This document shows positions 1 to 8,469 of a stretch of DNA of 52,875 nt, one piece after another. Origin of the DNA: Micromonospora sp. AMSO31t (GTDB lineage Bacteria > Actinomycetota > Actinomycetes > Mycobacteriales > Micromonosporaceae); NCBI RefSeq assembly GCF_008868175.1, contig NZ_WBKT01000022.1:1-52875 (forward strand), written 5' to 3'. The translations under genes and the position numbers were made by a program. Position 1 is the first letter of the stretch. Each line of letters starts with the position of its first letter. The notes beneath the pieces are model-generated. The model was given only the letters and a program-made list of their open reading frames with translations. It made no database searches and was not told where the DNA came from.

Positions 1-64
1 TGGAGCACCTTGCCGGCGGCACCACCTGCGCCCTGCGGTCCCGGCCCGCCGGCAAGGTGCTCCA
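1..64. repeat. 19-bp perfect inverted repeat at the window edge
   Basis: Bases 1-19 are the exact reverse complement of bases 46-64, with a 26-base spacer. The repeat lies inside the chitinase reading frame and starts at the first base of the window. A perfect 19-bp arm inside a coding region is unusual. It could be a real hairpin, or a fold-back artefact at a contig end. Confidence 0.8.
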
Positions 65-977
65 GGGCTACTGGGAGAACTGGGACGGCGCCGCCAACGG
101 CGTGCACCCCGGCATGGGCTGGATCCCGGTCACCGACTCCCGGATCACCGCCCACGGCTACAACGTGATCACCGCCGCGTTCCCGGTGATCCGCGCCGAC
201 GGCACGGTGCTCTGGGAGAACGGCATGGACGCCGGCGTGAAGGTGCCCACCCCCGCCGAGGTGTGCCAGGCCAAGGCCGCCGGCCTGACCGTCCTGCTGT
301 CGATCGGCGGCGCGACCGCCGGCATCGACCTCGGCTCCAGCGCGGTCGCCGACCGGTTCGTCGCCACCGTGGTGCCGATCCTCAAGCGGTACAACTTCGA
401 CGGCATCGACATCGACATCGAGACCGGGCTGACCGGCAGCGGCACCATCAACCAGCTCTCCACCTCGCAGGCCAACCTCGTACGCATCATCGACGGGGTG
501 CTGGCGCAGATGCCCGCCGGCTTCGGGCTCACCATGGCCCCGGAGACCGCCTACGTCACCGGCGGCAGCGTCACCTACGGCTCGATCTGGGGCGCGTACC
601 TGCCGATCGTCAAGAAGTACGCGGACAACGGCCGGCTCTGGTGGCTGAACATGCAGTACTACAACGGCTCGATGTACGGCTGCGCCGGCGACTCGTACCC
701 GGCCGGCACCGTGCAGGGCTTCGTCGTCCAGACCGACTGCCTCAACACCGGCCTGGTCGTGCAGGGCACCACCATCCGCGTCCCGTACGACAAGCAGGTC
801 CCCGGGCTGCCCGCGCAGACCGGGGCCGGCGGCGGCTTCATGAGCCCGGCGCTGGTGGCCCAGGCCTGGAACACCTACCGGGGCGGCCTCAAGGGGCTGA
901 TGACCTGGTCGGTCAACTGGGACGGCTCGAAGGGCTGGACCTTCGGCGACAACGTCAAGGCTCTCCAGGGCCGCTGA
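1..977 (+). CDS. GH18 chitinase, 5' end cut off by the window
   Basis: Catalytic domain of a glycoside hydrolase family 18 chitinase, which cleaves beta-1,4 bonds of chitin outside the cell. The frame is open from base 3; the GTG at 57 is internal, because the protein already reads PAGKVLQGYWENW across it. From that point the family hallmarks are the SIGG strand about 80 residues in and the catalytic DGIDIDIE (DxxDxDxE, proton-donor Glu codon at 420-422). QGYWENWDG is typical of actinobacterial secreted chitinases that carry a binding module before the catalytic domain; such a module and the signal peptide would lie left of the window. The domain looks complete at its C-terminus, and a strong terminator follows. 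The first 45 bases sit inside an inverted repeat, so the sequence upstream of PAGKVL should be treated with care. Confidence 0.93.
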   Translation, partial: EHLAGGTTCALRSRPAGKVLQGYWENWDGAANGVHPGMGWIPVTDSRITAHGYNVITAAFPVIRADGTVLWENGMDAGVKVPTPAEVCQAKAAGLTVLLSIGGATAGIDLGSSAVADRFVATVVPILKRYNFDGIDIDIETGLTGSGTINQLSTSQANLVRIIDGVLAQMPAGFGLTMAPETAYVTGGSVTYGSIWGAYLPIVKKYADNGRLWWLNMQYYNGSMYGCAGDSYPAGTVQGFVVQTDCLNTGLVVQGTTIRVPYDKQVPGLPAQTGAGGGFMSPALVAQAWNTYRGGLKGLMTWSVNWDGSKGWTFGDNVKALQGR

Positions 978-982
978 GGCCG

Positions 983-1014
983 CGCGGGGCCCCGCAGGCG
1001 CGCGGGGCCCCGCG
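983..1014 (+). terminator. GC-rich terminator after the chitinase
   Basis: Arms 983-995 and 1002-1014 pair perfectly over 13 bp with a 6-base loop, starting 5 bases after the chitinase stop. Each arm is itself palindromic (CGGGGCCCCG core). There is no T-tract, as is usual for actinomycete terminators. Confidence 0.75.
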
Positions 1015-1214
1015 TCCGGTGCCCTGGCCGTGGGCGATCGGGCGCGCACCCCGAGGCCGCTGGGCTAACCTCGGACCGAGGGCCGTGGGTCTCCCCCAAC
1101 GCCCCGAGCCGCTCTTCGCACGCTCCCGCCCGCCGCCGACCGGCGGGCCGGTGGCCGGCTCCCCCGCGGCGGTGTCCGCCGCCGGTCCGGGTCACCGCAC
1201 GTGCGAGGGCACAG

Positions 1215-2720
1215 ATGACAGTTCGACCTCCGGGGCCGCCCGGGCGGTCCGCCGACTTCCGGCTGCTCGTCGCCGGGCAGACGGTCACCCAGCTGGGCAC
1301 CGACGTCACGGCGATCGCGTTCCCGCTGATCGCCGTGCTGCTCCTGCACGCCACACCCCTGCAACTGGGTGTCCTGGTGGCCGTGCAGAACGGCGCGTTC
1401 CTCCTGCTCGGGGTGCCGGCCGGCGTCTGGCTGGACCGGCGACCGCTCCGGCCGGTGCTGATCACCACCGATCTGGTCCGGTGTGCGGCGCTCGTGGCGG
1501 TCACCGTGACGGCCGCGCTGGGCCGGCTCACCCTGCCGCTGCTGATCGCGACGGCCGCCGTCATGGCCGTCATGCGGGTGCTGTTCGACATCGGCCACCA
1601 GTCCTACCTGCCGACGCTGCTGCACCGGGCGGATTTGCTGCGGGGCAACTGCACGCTGGAGACCGTCCGCTCCTCCGGGCAGGTCGCCGGCCCGAGCCTC
1701 GGCGGCTGGCTCACCCAGCTGCTGGGCGCCACGAACACCCTGCTGGTCGACGCCGTGAGCTTCCTGGTCAGCGCCGTGTGCCTGGCCCGGATCCGGGCCC
1801 GCGAGCCGGCGCACCGCCGACCCGCGGGGACGGGCACGGCGCACGAGGCCCGGGAGGGCCTGGCCCACGTCCTCGGGGATCCGGTGCTGCGTGCCATCGC
1901 GGCCACGAGCGCCCTCGTGAACCTGCTGTTCACCGCCGCCACCGCCCTCATCGTCCTGTTCCTGGTCGACACCGTGGGCGTCTCCCCCGGCGCCGTCGGC
2001 GTGCTGCTGTCCGCCGCCCCCGCCGCGGCCCTGCTGGGCGCCGTCACGGCGGGCCGGCTCGCCCGTCGGATCGGCCTGACCCGCACCATCTGGCTGGCCC
2101 CCGTGGTGAGCAGCCCGTTCAACCTGCTGGTCCCGCTGACCGCCCGCGGCTGGGGCCTGGCCTTCTTCGTCGTCGGCCTCCTCGGGAGCGGCATCGGCCA
2201 GGTCGTCTACGGCATCGCCCAGACCACCTACCGGCAGGCCACCGTGCCCGCGCGACTCCAGTGCCGGGTCAACGCCACCATGCGGTTCCTGGTCATGGGC
2301 GCGCTGCCGCTCGGCGGCCTGCTCGGCGGCGCCCTCGGCTCGATCATCGGCATCCGCGCGACCCTGCTGGTCGTCGGCGTCGGCCTGACCCTCGCGCCCG
2401 TCCCACTGCTGCTGTCCCCGCTGCGGCGGGCGCGGCACGGGCACGACGTGGCCACCCGGACGGACCGGGTTGAGCCGCCGGTTGCGGTATCGGTCCGCGC
2501 GGCCGCCACGATCGCCGCCGCCGGGCGTCACCACCCTCGTGGGGCGAGCCCCGGCGCTTCCGGGTCGGGCACGACCTGTCGGGCTCGGAGGACGGATCGG
2601 CCGAGCCCGGGGCCCACGGGCAACGGCGCTCGGGGACTGCGGGGGCCGGGAGGACCACCACATCTGCGCCGCCCGCTGACCCGCCGCGGCGGGCGCGAGC
2701 ACGGCGACCGCCCACCGTGA
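1215..2720 (+). CDS. MFS transporter with an atypical C-terminal tail
   Basis: Major facilitator of the 12-helix efflux type that includes enterobactin-exporter and macrolide-efflux-like permeases. The ATG has GAGGG five bases upstream. The N-terminus (LLVAGQTVTQLGTDVTAIAF) is the usual first helix, and the conserved loop GVWLDRRPLRPVLI follows helix 2. Hydrophobic helices continue to about residue 405 (PLLLSPLRRARHG), where members of this family normally end. The remaining 90 or so residues are Arg/Gly/Pro-rich with no recognisable domain and look like out-of-frame GC-rich DNA. The natural stop may have been lost by mutation or by a rearrangement with the remnant that follows. The substrate cannot be told from the sequence. 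Confidence 0.8.
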   Translation: MTVRPPGPPGRSADFRLLVAGQTVTQLGTDVTAIAFPLIAVLLLHATPLQLGVLVAVQNGAFLLLGVPAGVWLDRRPLRPVLITTDLVRCAALVAVTVTAALGRLTLPLLIATAAVMAVMRVLFDIGHQSYLPTLLHRADLLRGNCTLETVRSSGQVAGPSLGGWLTQLLGATNTLLVDAVSFLVSAVCLARIRAREPAHRRPAGTGTAHEAREGLAHVLGDPVLRAIAATSALVNLLFTAATALIVLFLVDTVGVSPGAVGVLLSAAPAAALLGAVTAGRLARRIGLTRTIWLAPVVSSPFNLLVPLTARGWGLAFFVVGLLGSGIGQVVYGIAQTTYRQATVPARLQCRVNATMRFLVMGALPLGGLLGGALGSIIGIRATLLVVGVGLTLAPVPLLLSPLRRARHGHDVATRTDRVEPPVAVSVRAAATIAAAGRHHPRGASPGASGSGTTCRARRTDRPSPGPTGNGARGLRGPGGPPHLRRPLTRRGGREHGDRPP

Positions 2721-2751
2721 ACCTCCAGCCCGCGATGACAGCCGCCAGCCC

Positions 2752-2949
2752 TCGCTTGCGGCGGCGGTCACCGAGACGGGCGTCGTCAGCGAGTTCACGC
2801 ACCACGGGCTCTCCTCGCGCCTGCGGGGCCGGCGCGTCGGCCGCGTGCACCACCCGCTCGACCCGGTGATCGTCGCCGCGCCCTGGGTGCTGGCCGGAGG
2901 GGTCGCCTACATGGCCGCCCGGCGGCTCCTCGGACGCCGGCGCCGGTAG
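2752..2949 (+). pseudogene. Unrecognised coding remnant, C-terminal piece
   Basis: A short frame ending at TAG 2947-2949 reads like real protein: GVVSEFTHHGLSSRLRG, then a basic stretch, then a hydrophobic segment APWVLAGGVAYMAARRLL and a terminal RRRR. No plausible start codon or ribosome-binding site lies in front of it, and the frame is cut by a stop at 2677-2679. It looks like the last 65 residues of a small membrane protein whose front is gone. I do not recognise the family. Confidence 0.35.
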
Positions 2950-2970
2950 GGGAACGACCGCGCGGCCACC

Positions 2971-4764
2971 TCAGCCGGGGCTGTCCCGGATCGCGAGCGC
3001 GGCCTGGACGAGTGCGGCGTGGGTCAGCGTCTGCGGATAGTTCCCGAGGTGGGCGCCGGTCGCGGGGTCGAGTTGCTCGGCGTAGAGGCCGAGCGGGCTG
3101 GCGTGGTCGCGCAACGCCCGGAACAGCTCCTCGGCCTCGCGGCGTCGCCCGGTGCTCGCGAGGGCCTGGACGAGCCAGAACGAGCAGGGCAGGAAGGCGC
3201 CCTCGGCGCCGGGCAGACCGTCGCGTCCCGGCGGGTAGCGGTAGAGCAGCGGACCGCCGGCGGAGAGCTGTTCGCGGATGGCGTCGATGGTGCCGCGCAC
3301 GCGGGCGGACCCGATGCCGTCGATGCCGAGCAGGGGAAGGACGAGCAGAGCCGAGTCCAGGTCCTGGGTGCCGTAGCTGCGGACGTAGCTGGCCTGCGTC
3401 GGGTCGAAGCCGCGCGTCCGCACGTCGGTGGCGATGGCGTCGCGGGCTTCCTGCCAGCGCCGGCGTTGCCGGGCGGGAACCCGGTGGGTCTCGGCGATGC
3501 GCAGGGCCCGGTCGAGGGCGAGCCAGCCCATGAGCTTGGAGTGCACGTGCTGACCGGCCTCCCGGACCTCCCAGATGCCGGCGTCGGGCTCCCCCCACCG
3601 GCCGGCGACGACGTCGGCGAAGCCGCGCACGGCCCGCCACGTCTCGGAGTAGAGGGGGTGCCCGGCCTGGACGAACACCCAGGCGGCGTCGACTACCCAG
3701 CCGTAGCCGTCGAGCTGGTGCTGCTCGGCGGCGGCGTTGCCGAACCGCACCGGCACGCTGTCGAGATAGCCGGGCCAGCCGGCCAGTTCCCGTTCCGGTG
3801 GCACGCGGCGGCCGGTCAGGGTGAACAGCGCCGGCAGGCGGGGCCGGTCCAGCCGGCTGGCGTGCAGCAGCCACGCGAGAAAACCCTGGGCCTCCTCGAG
3901 TTTGCCGACGCCGAGGAACGCGTTGACCCCGATGCTGGCGTCGCGCGGCCAGACGTAGCGGTAGTCCCAGTTCCGCGCCCCGCCGGGATCCTCGGGCAAC
4001 GAGGTCGTCGGTGCGGCGACCGGGGCCTGCGACGGGGAGTACGTCAACAACCGCAGGGTCAGCAGACTGCGTACGACGTCCTCGCGGAACGGCAGCGCGC
4101 CGTCGATCCCGGCCGTCCAGGCCCGCCAGCGGGCCTCGTCGGCGAGGACGAGCCCCCAGGCCGCCTCGGGCTCGACGTGGATCAGCGGTTCGCGGTTGGC
4201 CACGGCGAGCACGAGGGTGACCGGGCGGCCCGGCGCCACCTCGACGGGGGTGGGCCGGCCCGGCTCGACCGCGAGGTCGGGCGCGCAGCTCAGGGACACG
4301 GCCAGCGCCCCCCACTCACCGACCAGGATCCCGCCGCGGCGGCGGACGCGGGGCCGCCGGTGCCGTGCGCCGAGGCGGGGATCGAACTCGACGACGGCGT
4401 CCAGCGCTCCGCCCTCGGCCGAGAGACGCCGCACGAGCAGCGTGGCGGGCAGCAGCCGTCCCGAGACCTCGGCCACCATGGACTCGGTGAGGGTGAGCCG
4501 GCGGTCGCCCACCGCCCAGGTCGTCTGGAGCGTCGCGGTGTCCTGCCGGTAGCGCCGCTCGACGACCGTGGCGGGCGCGGCGGGGCCCACCCGGAAGGTT
4601 CCCGCCGCCGGGCCGCCCACGAGGCGTCCGAACAGGGGCTCACCGTCGAAACGGGGTACGCAGAGCCAGTCGATGGCGCCGTCGCCGCTGACGAGGGCGG
4701 CGGTGCGGGTGTCGCCCAGCAGGCCGTAGTCGCTGATCGGCGACGGGGCACGGGACCCGGTCAC
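2971..4764 (-). CDS. GH15 glycosidase (glucoamylase/trehalase-like)
   Basis: Intact GH15 protein of 597 residues. Starts of this family begin just before SDYGLLGDTRTAALVS, so the GTG at 4764, with GGTGAG six bases upstream, is preferred over an ATG at 4956 whose extra 64 residues are low-complexity. Visible landmarks: DGAIDWLCVPRFD near the N-terminus (beta-sandwich domain), NWDYRYVWPRDASIGV at the start of the (alpha/alpha)6 barrel, GIWEVREAGQHVHSK in the catalytic region, and LGNYPQTLTHAALV at the end. No signal peptide is seen, so it is probably cytoplasmic. Known activities in this group are glucoamylase and, in mycobacteria, trehalase; the sequence does not decide between them. It follows the membrane-protein gene by 25 bases, suggesting co-transcription. 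A second, broken GH15 gene lies at 11.1-12.9 kb. Confidence 0.9.
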   Translation of the reverse strand: MTGSRAPSPISDYGLLGDTRTAALVSGDGAIDWLCVPRFDGEPLFGRLVGGPAAGTFRVGPAAPATVVERRYRQDTATLQTTWAVGDRRLTLTESMVAEVSGRLLPATLLVRRLSAEGGALDAVVEFDPRLGARHRRPRVRRRGGILVGEWGALAVSLSCAPDLAVEPGRPTPVEVAPGRPVTLVLAVANREPLIHVEPEAAWGLVLADEARWRAWTAGIDGALPFREDVVRSLLTLRLLTYSPSQAPVAAPTTSLPEDPGGARNWDYRYVWPRDASIGVNAFLGVGKLEEAQGFLAWLLHASRLDRPRLPALFTLTGRRVPPERELAGWPGYLDSVPVRFGNAAAEQHQLDGYGWVVDAAWVFVQAGHPLYSETWRAVRGFADVVAGRWGEPDAGIWEVREAGQHVHSKLMGWLALDRALRIAETHRVPARQRRRWQEARDAIATDVRTRGFDPTQASYVRSYGTQDLDSALLVLPLLGIDGIGSARVRGTIDAIREQLSAGGPLLYRYPPGRDGLPGAEGAFLPCSFWLVQALASTGRRREAEELFRALRDHASPLGLYAEQLDPATGAHLGNYPQTLTHAALVQAALAIRDSPG

Positions 4765-4789
4765 GGCCGGCTCACCGGTCGCCGGGGGC

Positions 4790-5266
4790 TCAACCGGCCC
4801 GGAGGAGCAGTCCGAGGACCACCCCGTAGATGACGTGGACGACGGCCGCGACGGCCGGCGTCTGGACGCCGTAGTTGAGGGCGAACAGGCCGGGTGGCTC
4901 CAGCACAGCCGTGCTGGACGGGCCGGCCCGCTGCGAGGCCATCCGCGGATGGACACCCGGAAGCAGGGGTAGGAGCACGGTCAGCGCGATGGCGACGTGG
5001 AGCCCGCCGAACAGCGCACCGATCCACCAGGTGGCGCGGTGCAGCACGGCGAACGCGGCCGCGTATCCCAGGGCGAAGCCCTGACCGGCGACGAGGTGGA
5101 TGAAGAAGCCGACGACCCGCGCCCGGTCGGGATCCGGGGTCACGAGGGTCCCCAGCACCAGGGGAAGGTCCAGGCGGGTGAACCCCGCCATCTGCGCCGT
5201 GATCATCGCCGCGGTGAGCGCGGCGGTGGCCACCAACCCGAACACTGCCCATCCGGCCCAGTCCAT
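4790..5266 (-). CDS. Conserved membrane protein of unknown function
   Basis: A 158-residue protein with about four membrane helices (WAVFGLVATAALTAAMI; VVGFFIHLVAGQGFALGYA; WWIGALFGGLHVAIALTVL; VVHVIYGVVLGLLL). Loop motifs PLVLGTLVTPDPDRA, LLPGVHPRM and EPPGLFALNYG are shared with a family of uncharacterised bacterial membrane proteins. The ATG at 5266 is chosen because the first helix follows directly; the longer frame upstream adds low-complexity sequence. The gene lies 25 bases before the GH15 gene on the same strand, so the two probably form an operon. Function unknown. Confidence 0.75.
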   Translation of the reverse strand: MDWAGWAVFGLVATAALTAAMITAQMAGFTRLDLPLVLGTLVTPDPDRARVVGFFIHLVAGQGFALGYAAAFAVLHRATWWIGALFGGLHVAIALTVLLPLLPGVHPRMASQRAGPSSTAVLEPPGLFALNYGVQTPAVAAVVHVIYGVVLGLLLRAG

Positions 5267-5506
5267 CTCAGCGGCGGCCGCCGGGGCACGCCCTGGCGTT
5301 CCGTACGCGGCCCGGCGCGGTTGTCTCGGCCATCGATGCCTTCCGGCTGTACCCACGAGGTCGTGTGCGCGCCCCGGACCGGAGCCCGCCTCGCAACGGT
5401 CTCCAGCGTAGGCCCACCCGACCTCGACGCCGGGTGGCTTGCCGGAACACACCGCGCGAATCGACCGACCGGGTGAGCGGCGGCGCCGGCGCGTGGCCTC
5501 CGGCGA

Positions 5507-6265
5507 TCAGCGGGTCGAACCGGAGGAGCGCTCCGTCGGCTGGTTTCCGGGCGGGGCCGGCCGGCATTCGAGGTAGGCGTCGAGTGCGGCGGCGCCGGTG
5601 AGCATGGCACGGCCCCGGGCCGAGAGCCGGGCGCGCCAGTCGGCCAGCATCGACGCGAGCGGCACGACACCGCCGGCCGTGCGGACCTGGGCGATCAGCG
5701 GGGCGATCTGTTCCAGCGGGTAGCCCCCCCGTCGGAGCTGATGGGCCAGCCGGGCGTCGCGCACGTCGGCCGCGCGGTAGACCCGGTAGCCCGTCCGCGG
5801 GTCGCGGCGCGGCTGGACCACGCCCGCGCGTTCCCACTTGCGGAGGGTGGCCGGGCGGAGGCCGAGCCGTCTCGCCAGGGGGCCGACGAACGTGTCGCCG
5901 CGCTCGGGCGGCACCGGCTCCAGGTCGCGCAGCGCGGCCTCGACGGCCCGGAGGGTGCGGCGGTCGTCGAGAAGCTGGGCGTGGCTCTCGTCGATGAGCC
6001 GGAGCGCGTCCTCGGTGGCGTCCCGGTTGATCGCCTGCATGACCGAGGTGGCCATCTGCTGGCCGTGTCCGGGCACGAGGGCGAGGAAGACGCGCAGGGC
6101 CTGCGCGTGCCGCGGCGTGTAGGTGCGGTAACCGTGCGGGGTGCGCTCGGCGTTCGGGAGGATGCCGGCCGCCTCGTAGTTCCGGACCGCCTGCGTGGAC
6201 AGGCCGTGCGCACGCGCCAGGTCGACCGGCCTGAGCCGACCACCGTCTTGAAGGTTTCGCCGCAT
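5507..6265 (-). CDS. MerR-family regulator with two HTH domains (TioE-like)
   Basis: Transcription regulator of 252 residues with two MerR-type DNA-binding segments. The first is at about residues 12-75 (LARAHGLSTQAVRNYEAAGI followed by RTPHGYRTYTPRH). The second is at about 130-195 (PLARRLGLRPATLRKWERAG followed by DPRTGYRVYRAADVRDARL). Tandem MerR heads match the group databases label TioE, which I recall from Micromonospora. It is transcribed divergently from the erythromycin-esterase homologue, with a palindrome in between, so it probably controls that gene and itself. No metal-binding cysteines are present, so a small-molecule or antibiotic signal is more likely than a metal. The ATG at 6265 precedes RRNLQDGGRLRPVDLA; an upstream start at 6307 is possible but would run into the palindrome. 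Confidence 0.88.
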   Translation of the reverse strand: MRRNLQDGGRLRPVDLARAHGLSTQAVRNYEAAGILPNAERTPHGYRTYTPRHAQALRVFLALVPGHGQQMATSVMQAINRDATEDALRLIDESHAQLLDDRRTLRAVEAALRDLEPVPPERGDTFVGPLARRLGLRPATLRKWERAGVVQPRRDPRTGYRVYRAADVRDARLAHQLRRGGYPLEQIAPLIAQVRTAGGVVPLASMLADWRARLSARGRAMLTGAAALDAYLECRPAPPGNQPTERSSGSTR

Positions 6266-6303
6266 CGTCCCGCTCGAATCGCGCAAAAGTCTCCACCGTC
6301 GGT

Positions 6304-6325
6304 TCAACGATAGCGTTGAGAGGTA
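6304..6325 (+). promoter_or_regulatory. Palindromic operator over a leaderless -10 box
   Basis: TCAACG-ATAG-CGTTGA (6304-6319) is a perfect 6-bp inverted repeat. It contains TAGCGT (6311-6316), a TANNNT -10 box nine bases before the ATG at 6325. The only purine-rich stretch (GAGAGG, 6318-6323) is too close to the ATG to act as a ribosome-binding site, so the transcript is probably leaderless. The neighbouring MerR regulator is the obvious candidate to bind here. Confidence 0.55.
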
Positions 6326-7554
6326 TGACTGCTGGTATCAGAGACACCGCCCATCCCGTTGACGCCGCTGCCGCCATGCGCCTGCTCCCGGCCCGGCCGC
6401 GGCTGCTCGCGCTCGGCGAGCCCACCCACGGCGAGGACGCCCTGCTCGACCTGCGCAACGACCTGTTCCGGCAGCTCGTCGAGCAGGAGGGCTACCGGAC
6501 GATCGCGATCGAGAGCGACTGCCTGATGGGCCTGCTCGTGGACGACCACGTCACCTCGGGCGCCGGCACCCTCGACGAGGTCATGGAGCGCGGCTTCAGC
6601 CACGGGTGGGGCGCCTTCCCGGCCAACCGTGAGCTGGTGCGGTGGATGCGGGCGTACAACGACGGTCGGCCCGCGGCCCAGCAGGTCCGCTTCGCCGGTT
6701 TCGACGGGCCGCTGGAGATCACCGGCGCCGCGAGCCCCCGGCAGGCCCTCGCGGCACTCCACGCCTACCTCACCGCCTGGGTCGACCCTGACCTGCTCCC
6801 CTGCGACGCCGCCACGCTCGACCGGCTGCTCGGCGCCGACGACGTCTGGACGAACCCCGCCGCCATGATGGACCCGTCCCGGTCCGTGGGGCGGACGCCC
6901 GAGGCCACGCGGCTACGGCTGCTCGCCGACGACCTGGTGGCCCTGCTCGACGCGCAGACACCACACCTGGTCGCGACCTCCCGGCGGGAGGACTGGGACC
7001 GGGCCCGCCTGTACGCGCGTACCGCCACCGGGCTGCTGCGTTACCACCACTGGATGGCGGACACGTCACCGAGCCGCATGGCGTGGCTGCTCGGCGTGCG
7101 GGACTCCATGATGGCCGCCAACCTGCTCGCCCTCGCCGAACGCGGGCCGACGCTGGTGAACGCCCACAACGGCCATCTCCAACGGACCAGGAGCACGATG
7201 CGGATGGGCGGCCGGCCGGTGGACTGGTGGAGCGCCGGCGCGATCGTGGACGCCCACCTGGGCGACCGGTACGCGTTCCTCGCCACGGCCCTCGGCACCA
7301 TCCGCCACCAGGGAGTCGACACCCCTCCCCCGGACACCGTCGAGGGGCTGCTGTACGCGCTGCCGGAGGACCGTCACCTCGTCGACGCCCGCCGCCTGGC
7401 CGCCGTCCTGGCCGAGCTGACGCCTGCGGCCCGGGTGTCCCCCTGGTTCGGCTACGCCCCGCTCGACCCGGCCCACGTGGCCAGCACCGACGGGATCGTG
7501 TTCGTCAGGGACTCAGGGAAGGGCGACCCTTCCCCGCCGCACGACAACGACTGA
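6325..7554 (+). CDS. Erythromycin esterase family protein
   Basis: A 409-residue member of the erythromycin-esterase/succinoglycan-synthesis family (EreA/EreB-like). Known members hydrolyse the macrolide lactone using a catalytic His with nearby Glu residues; many family members act on unknown esters. Seen here: LGEPTHGED (family LGExTHG, with Glu and His), RTIAIESDC, GFSHGWGAF (second conserved His) and RFAGFDGP. The length is normal. It stands alone on its strand, opposite a TioE-like MerR regulator, and ends at a strong hairpin. A role in macrolide or other ester inactivation is plausible but the substrate is unknown. The ATG at 6325 fits a leaderless transcript; a TTG at 6316 is a less likely alternative. 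Confidence 0.88.
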   Translation: MTAGIRDTAHPVDAAAAMRLLPARPRLLALGEPTHGEDALLDLRNDLFRQLVEQEGYRTIAIESDCLMGLLVDDHVTSGAGTLDEVMERGFSHGWGAFPANRELVRWMRAYNDGRPAAQQVRFAGFDGPLEITGAASPRQALAALHAYLTAWVDPDLLPCDAATLDRLLGADDVWTNPAAMMDPSRSVGRTPEATRLRLLADDLVALLDAQTPHLVATSRREDWDRARLYARTATGLLRYHHWMADTSPSRMAWLLGVRDSMMAANLLALAERGPTLVNAHNGHLQRTRSTMRMGGRPVDWWSAGAIVDAHLGDRYAFLATALGTIRHQGVDTPPPDTVEGLLYALPEDRHLVDARRLAAVLAELTPAARVSPWFGYAPLDPAHVASTDGIVFVRDSGKGDPSPPHDND

Positions 7555-7564
7555 CCCGCACGGA

Positions 7565-7599
7565 CCGGGCGCCGTCGGCTGCTCGCCGGCGGCGCCCGG
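7565..7599. terminator. Bidirectional terminator hairpin
   Basis: Arms 7565-7579 and 7585-7599 pair over 15 positions, with one T-G pair and a 5-base loop, between the convergent esterase (+) and ABC permease (-) genes. Confidence 0.75.
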
Positions 7600-7632
7600 G
7601 CTGCGCGGTCCTCGATGCCCGCCGAACGGGAG

Positions 7633-8469
7633 TCAGGACTCGCGGTTGAACAGGCGCTTCGACCAGAGGTATCCGCCCAGCGCGATCACGGCGCACCAGG
7701 CGAGCGCGATCCACGCGTGGTTGCCGATCGGCTCGTCCATGAGCAGGCCACGCAGGGTCTCGATGATCGGCGTGAACGGCTGGTACTCGGCGAACCAGCG
7801 CAGACCGGCCGGCATGGAGTCGGTGGGGACGAACCCGCTGCCGAGGAAGGGCAGCAGGACCAGGGGCATGGGCAGGTTGCTCGCGGTCTCGACGCTCTTG
7901 CTCACCTGGCCGAGCGCGACGGACAGCCACACGAGCGCGAAGGTCACCGCCAGCAGGAAACCGGCGGTGGCCAGCCACCCGCCGAGCCCGGCGGTGGGAC
8001 GGAAGCCGACCAGCACCGCCACGCCGATCACGATGGCCAGGCTGAACACCGTCTGGATGACGCTGCCCAGGACGTGCCCGGTCAGCACCGAGACGCGGGC
8101 GATGTGCATGGTGCGGAACCGGGTGATGATGCCTTCGGTCATGTCCATGGCGATCGAGATCGCGGTTCCCTGGACCGTGGCCGCCACGGTCATGAGGATG
8201 ATCGCGGGCGCGACGTAGTTGGCGTACGCCGCTCGACCGCCGGCCGCGCCGCCGGGCACCGTTCCGCCGAGCCCGGCGCCCAGCGTGCCGCCGAGCACGT
8301 AGACGAACAGCAGCAGGAAGACGACGGGCATGCCGACGAGCATCACGGTCATCGACGGATACCGCAGCATGCGCTTGAGGTTGCGGCGCAGCATCGTCGC
8401 CGAGTCGCGCAGCGGGTGGAAGCGGAGGTCGGCCGGACGCGGGCCGGTGAGGGCGGCGGTGGTCGTCAT
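7633..8469 (-). CDS. ABC-2 type permease, DrrB-like
   Basis: A 278-residue ABC-2 permease with about six helices, for example SMTVMLVGMPVVFLLLFVYV, the segment around VIQTVFSLAIVIGVAVLVGF, and a last helix HAWIALAWCAVIALGGYLW. The motif LPFLGSGFVPTDSMPAGLRW is typical of daunorubicin-resistance-type DrrB permeases. The ATG at 8469 overlaps the TGA of the ATPase gene (ATGA, 8466-8469), showing translational coupling; the open frame upstream of it is a shadow of the ATPase gene. With the ATPase it would form a drug or lipid exporter. Confidence 0.88.
   Translation of the reverse strand: MTTTAALTGPRPADLRFHPLRDSATMLRRNLKRMLRYPSMTVMLVGMPVVFLLLFVYVLGGTLGAGLGGTVPGGAAGGRAAYANYVAPAIILMTVAATVQGTAISIAMDMTEGIITRFRTMHIARVSVLTGHVLGSVIQTVFSLAIVIGVAVLVGFRPTAGLGGWLATAGFLLAVTFALVWLSVALGQVSKSVETASNLPMPLVLLPFLGSGFVPTDSMPAGLRWFAEYQPFTPIIETLRGLLMDEPIGNHAWIALAWCAVIALGGYLWSKRLFNRES

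Noticed and set aside
263..2473. A 736-residue open frame over the chitinase and MFS genes
   Set aside because: Its product is almost wholly Arg/Ala/Gly/Pro; it is the shifted frame of two genuine genes in very GC-rich DNA.
3019..4833. A 604-residue plus-strand frame opposite the GH15 gene
   Set aside because: Low-complexity product and mirror image of a well-conserved gene.
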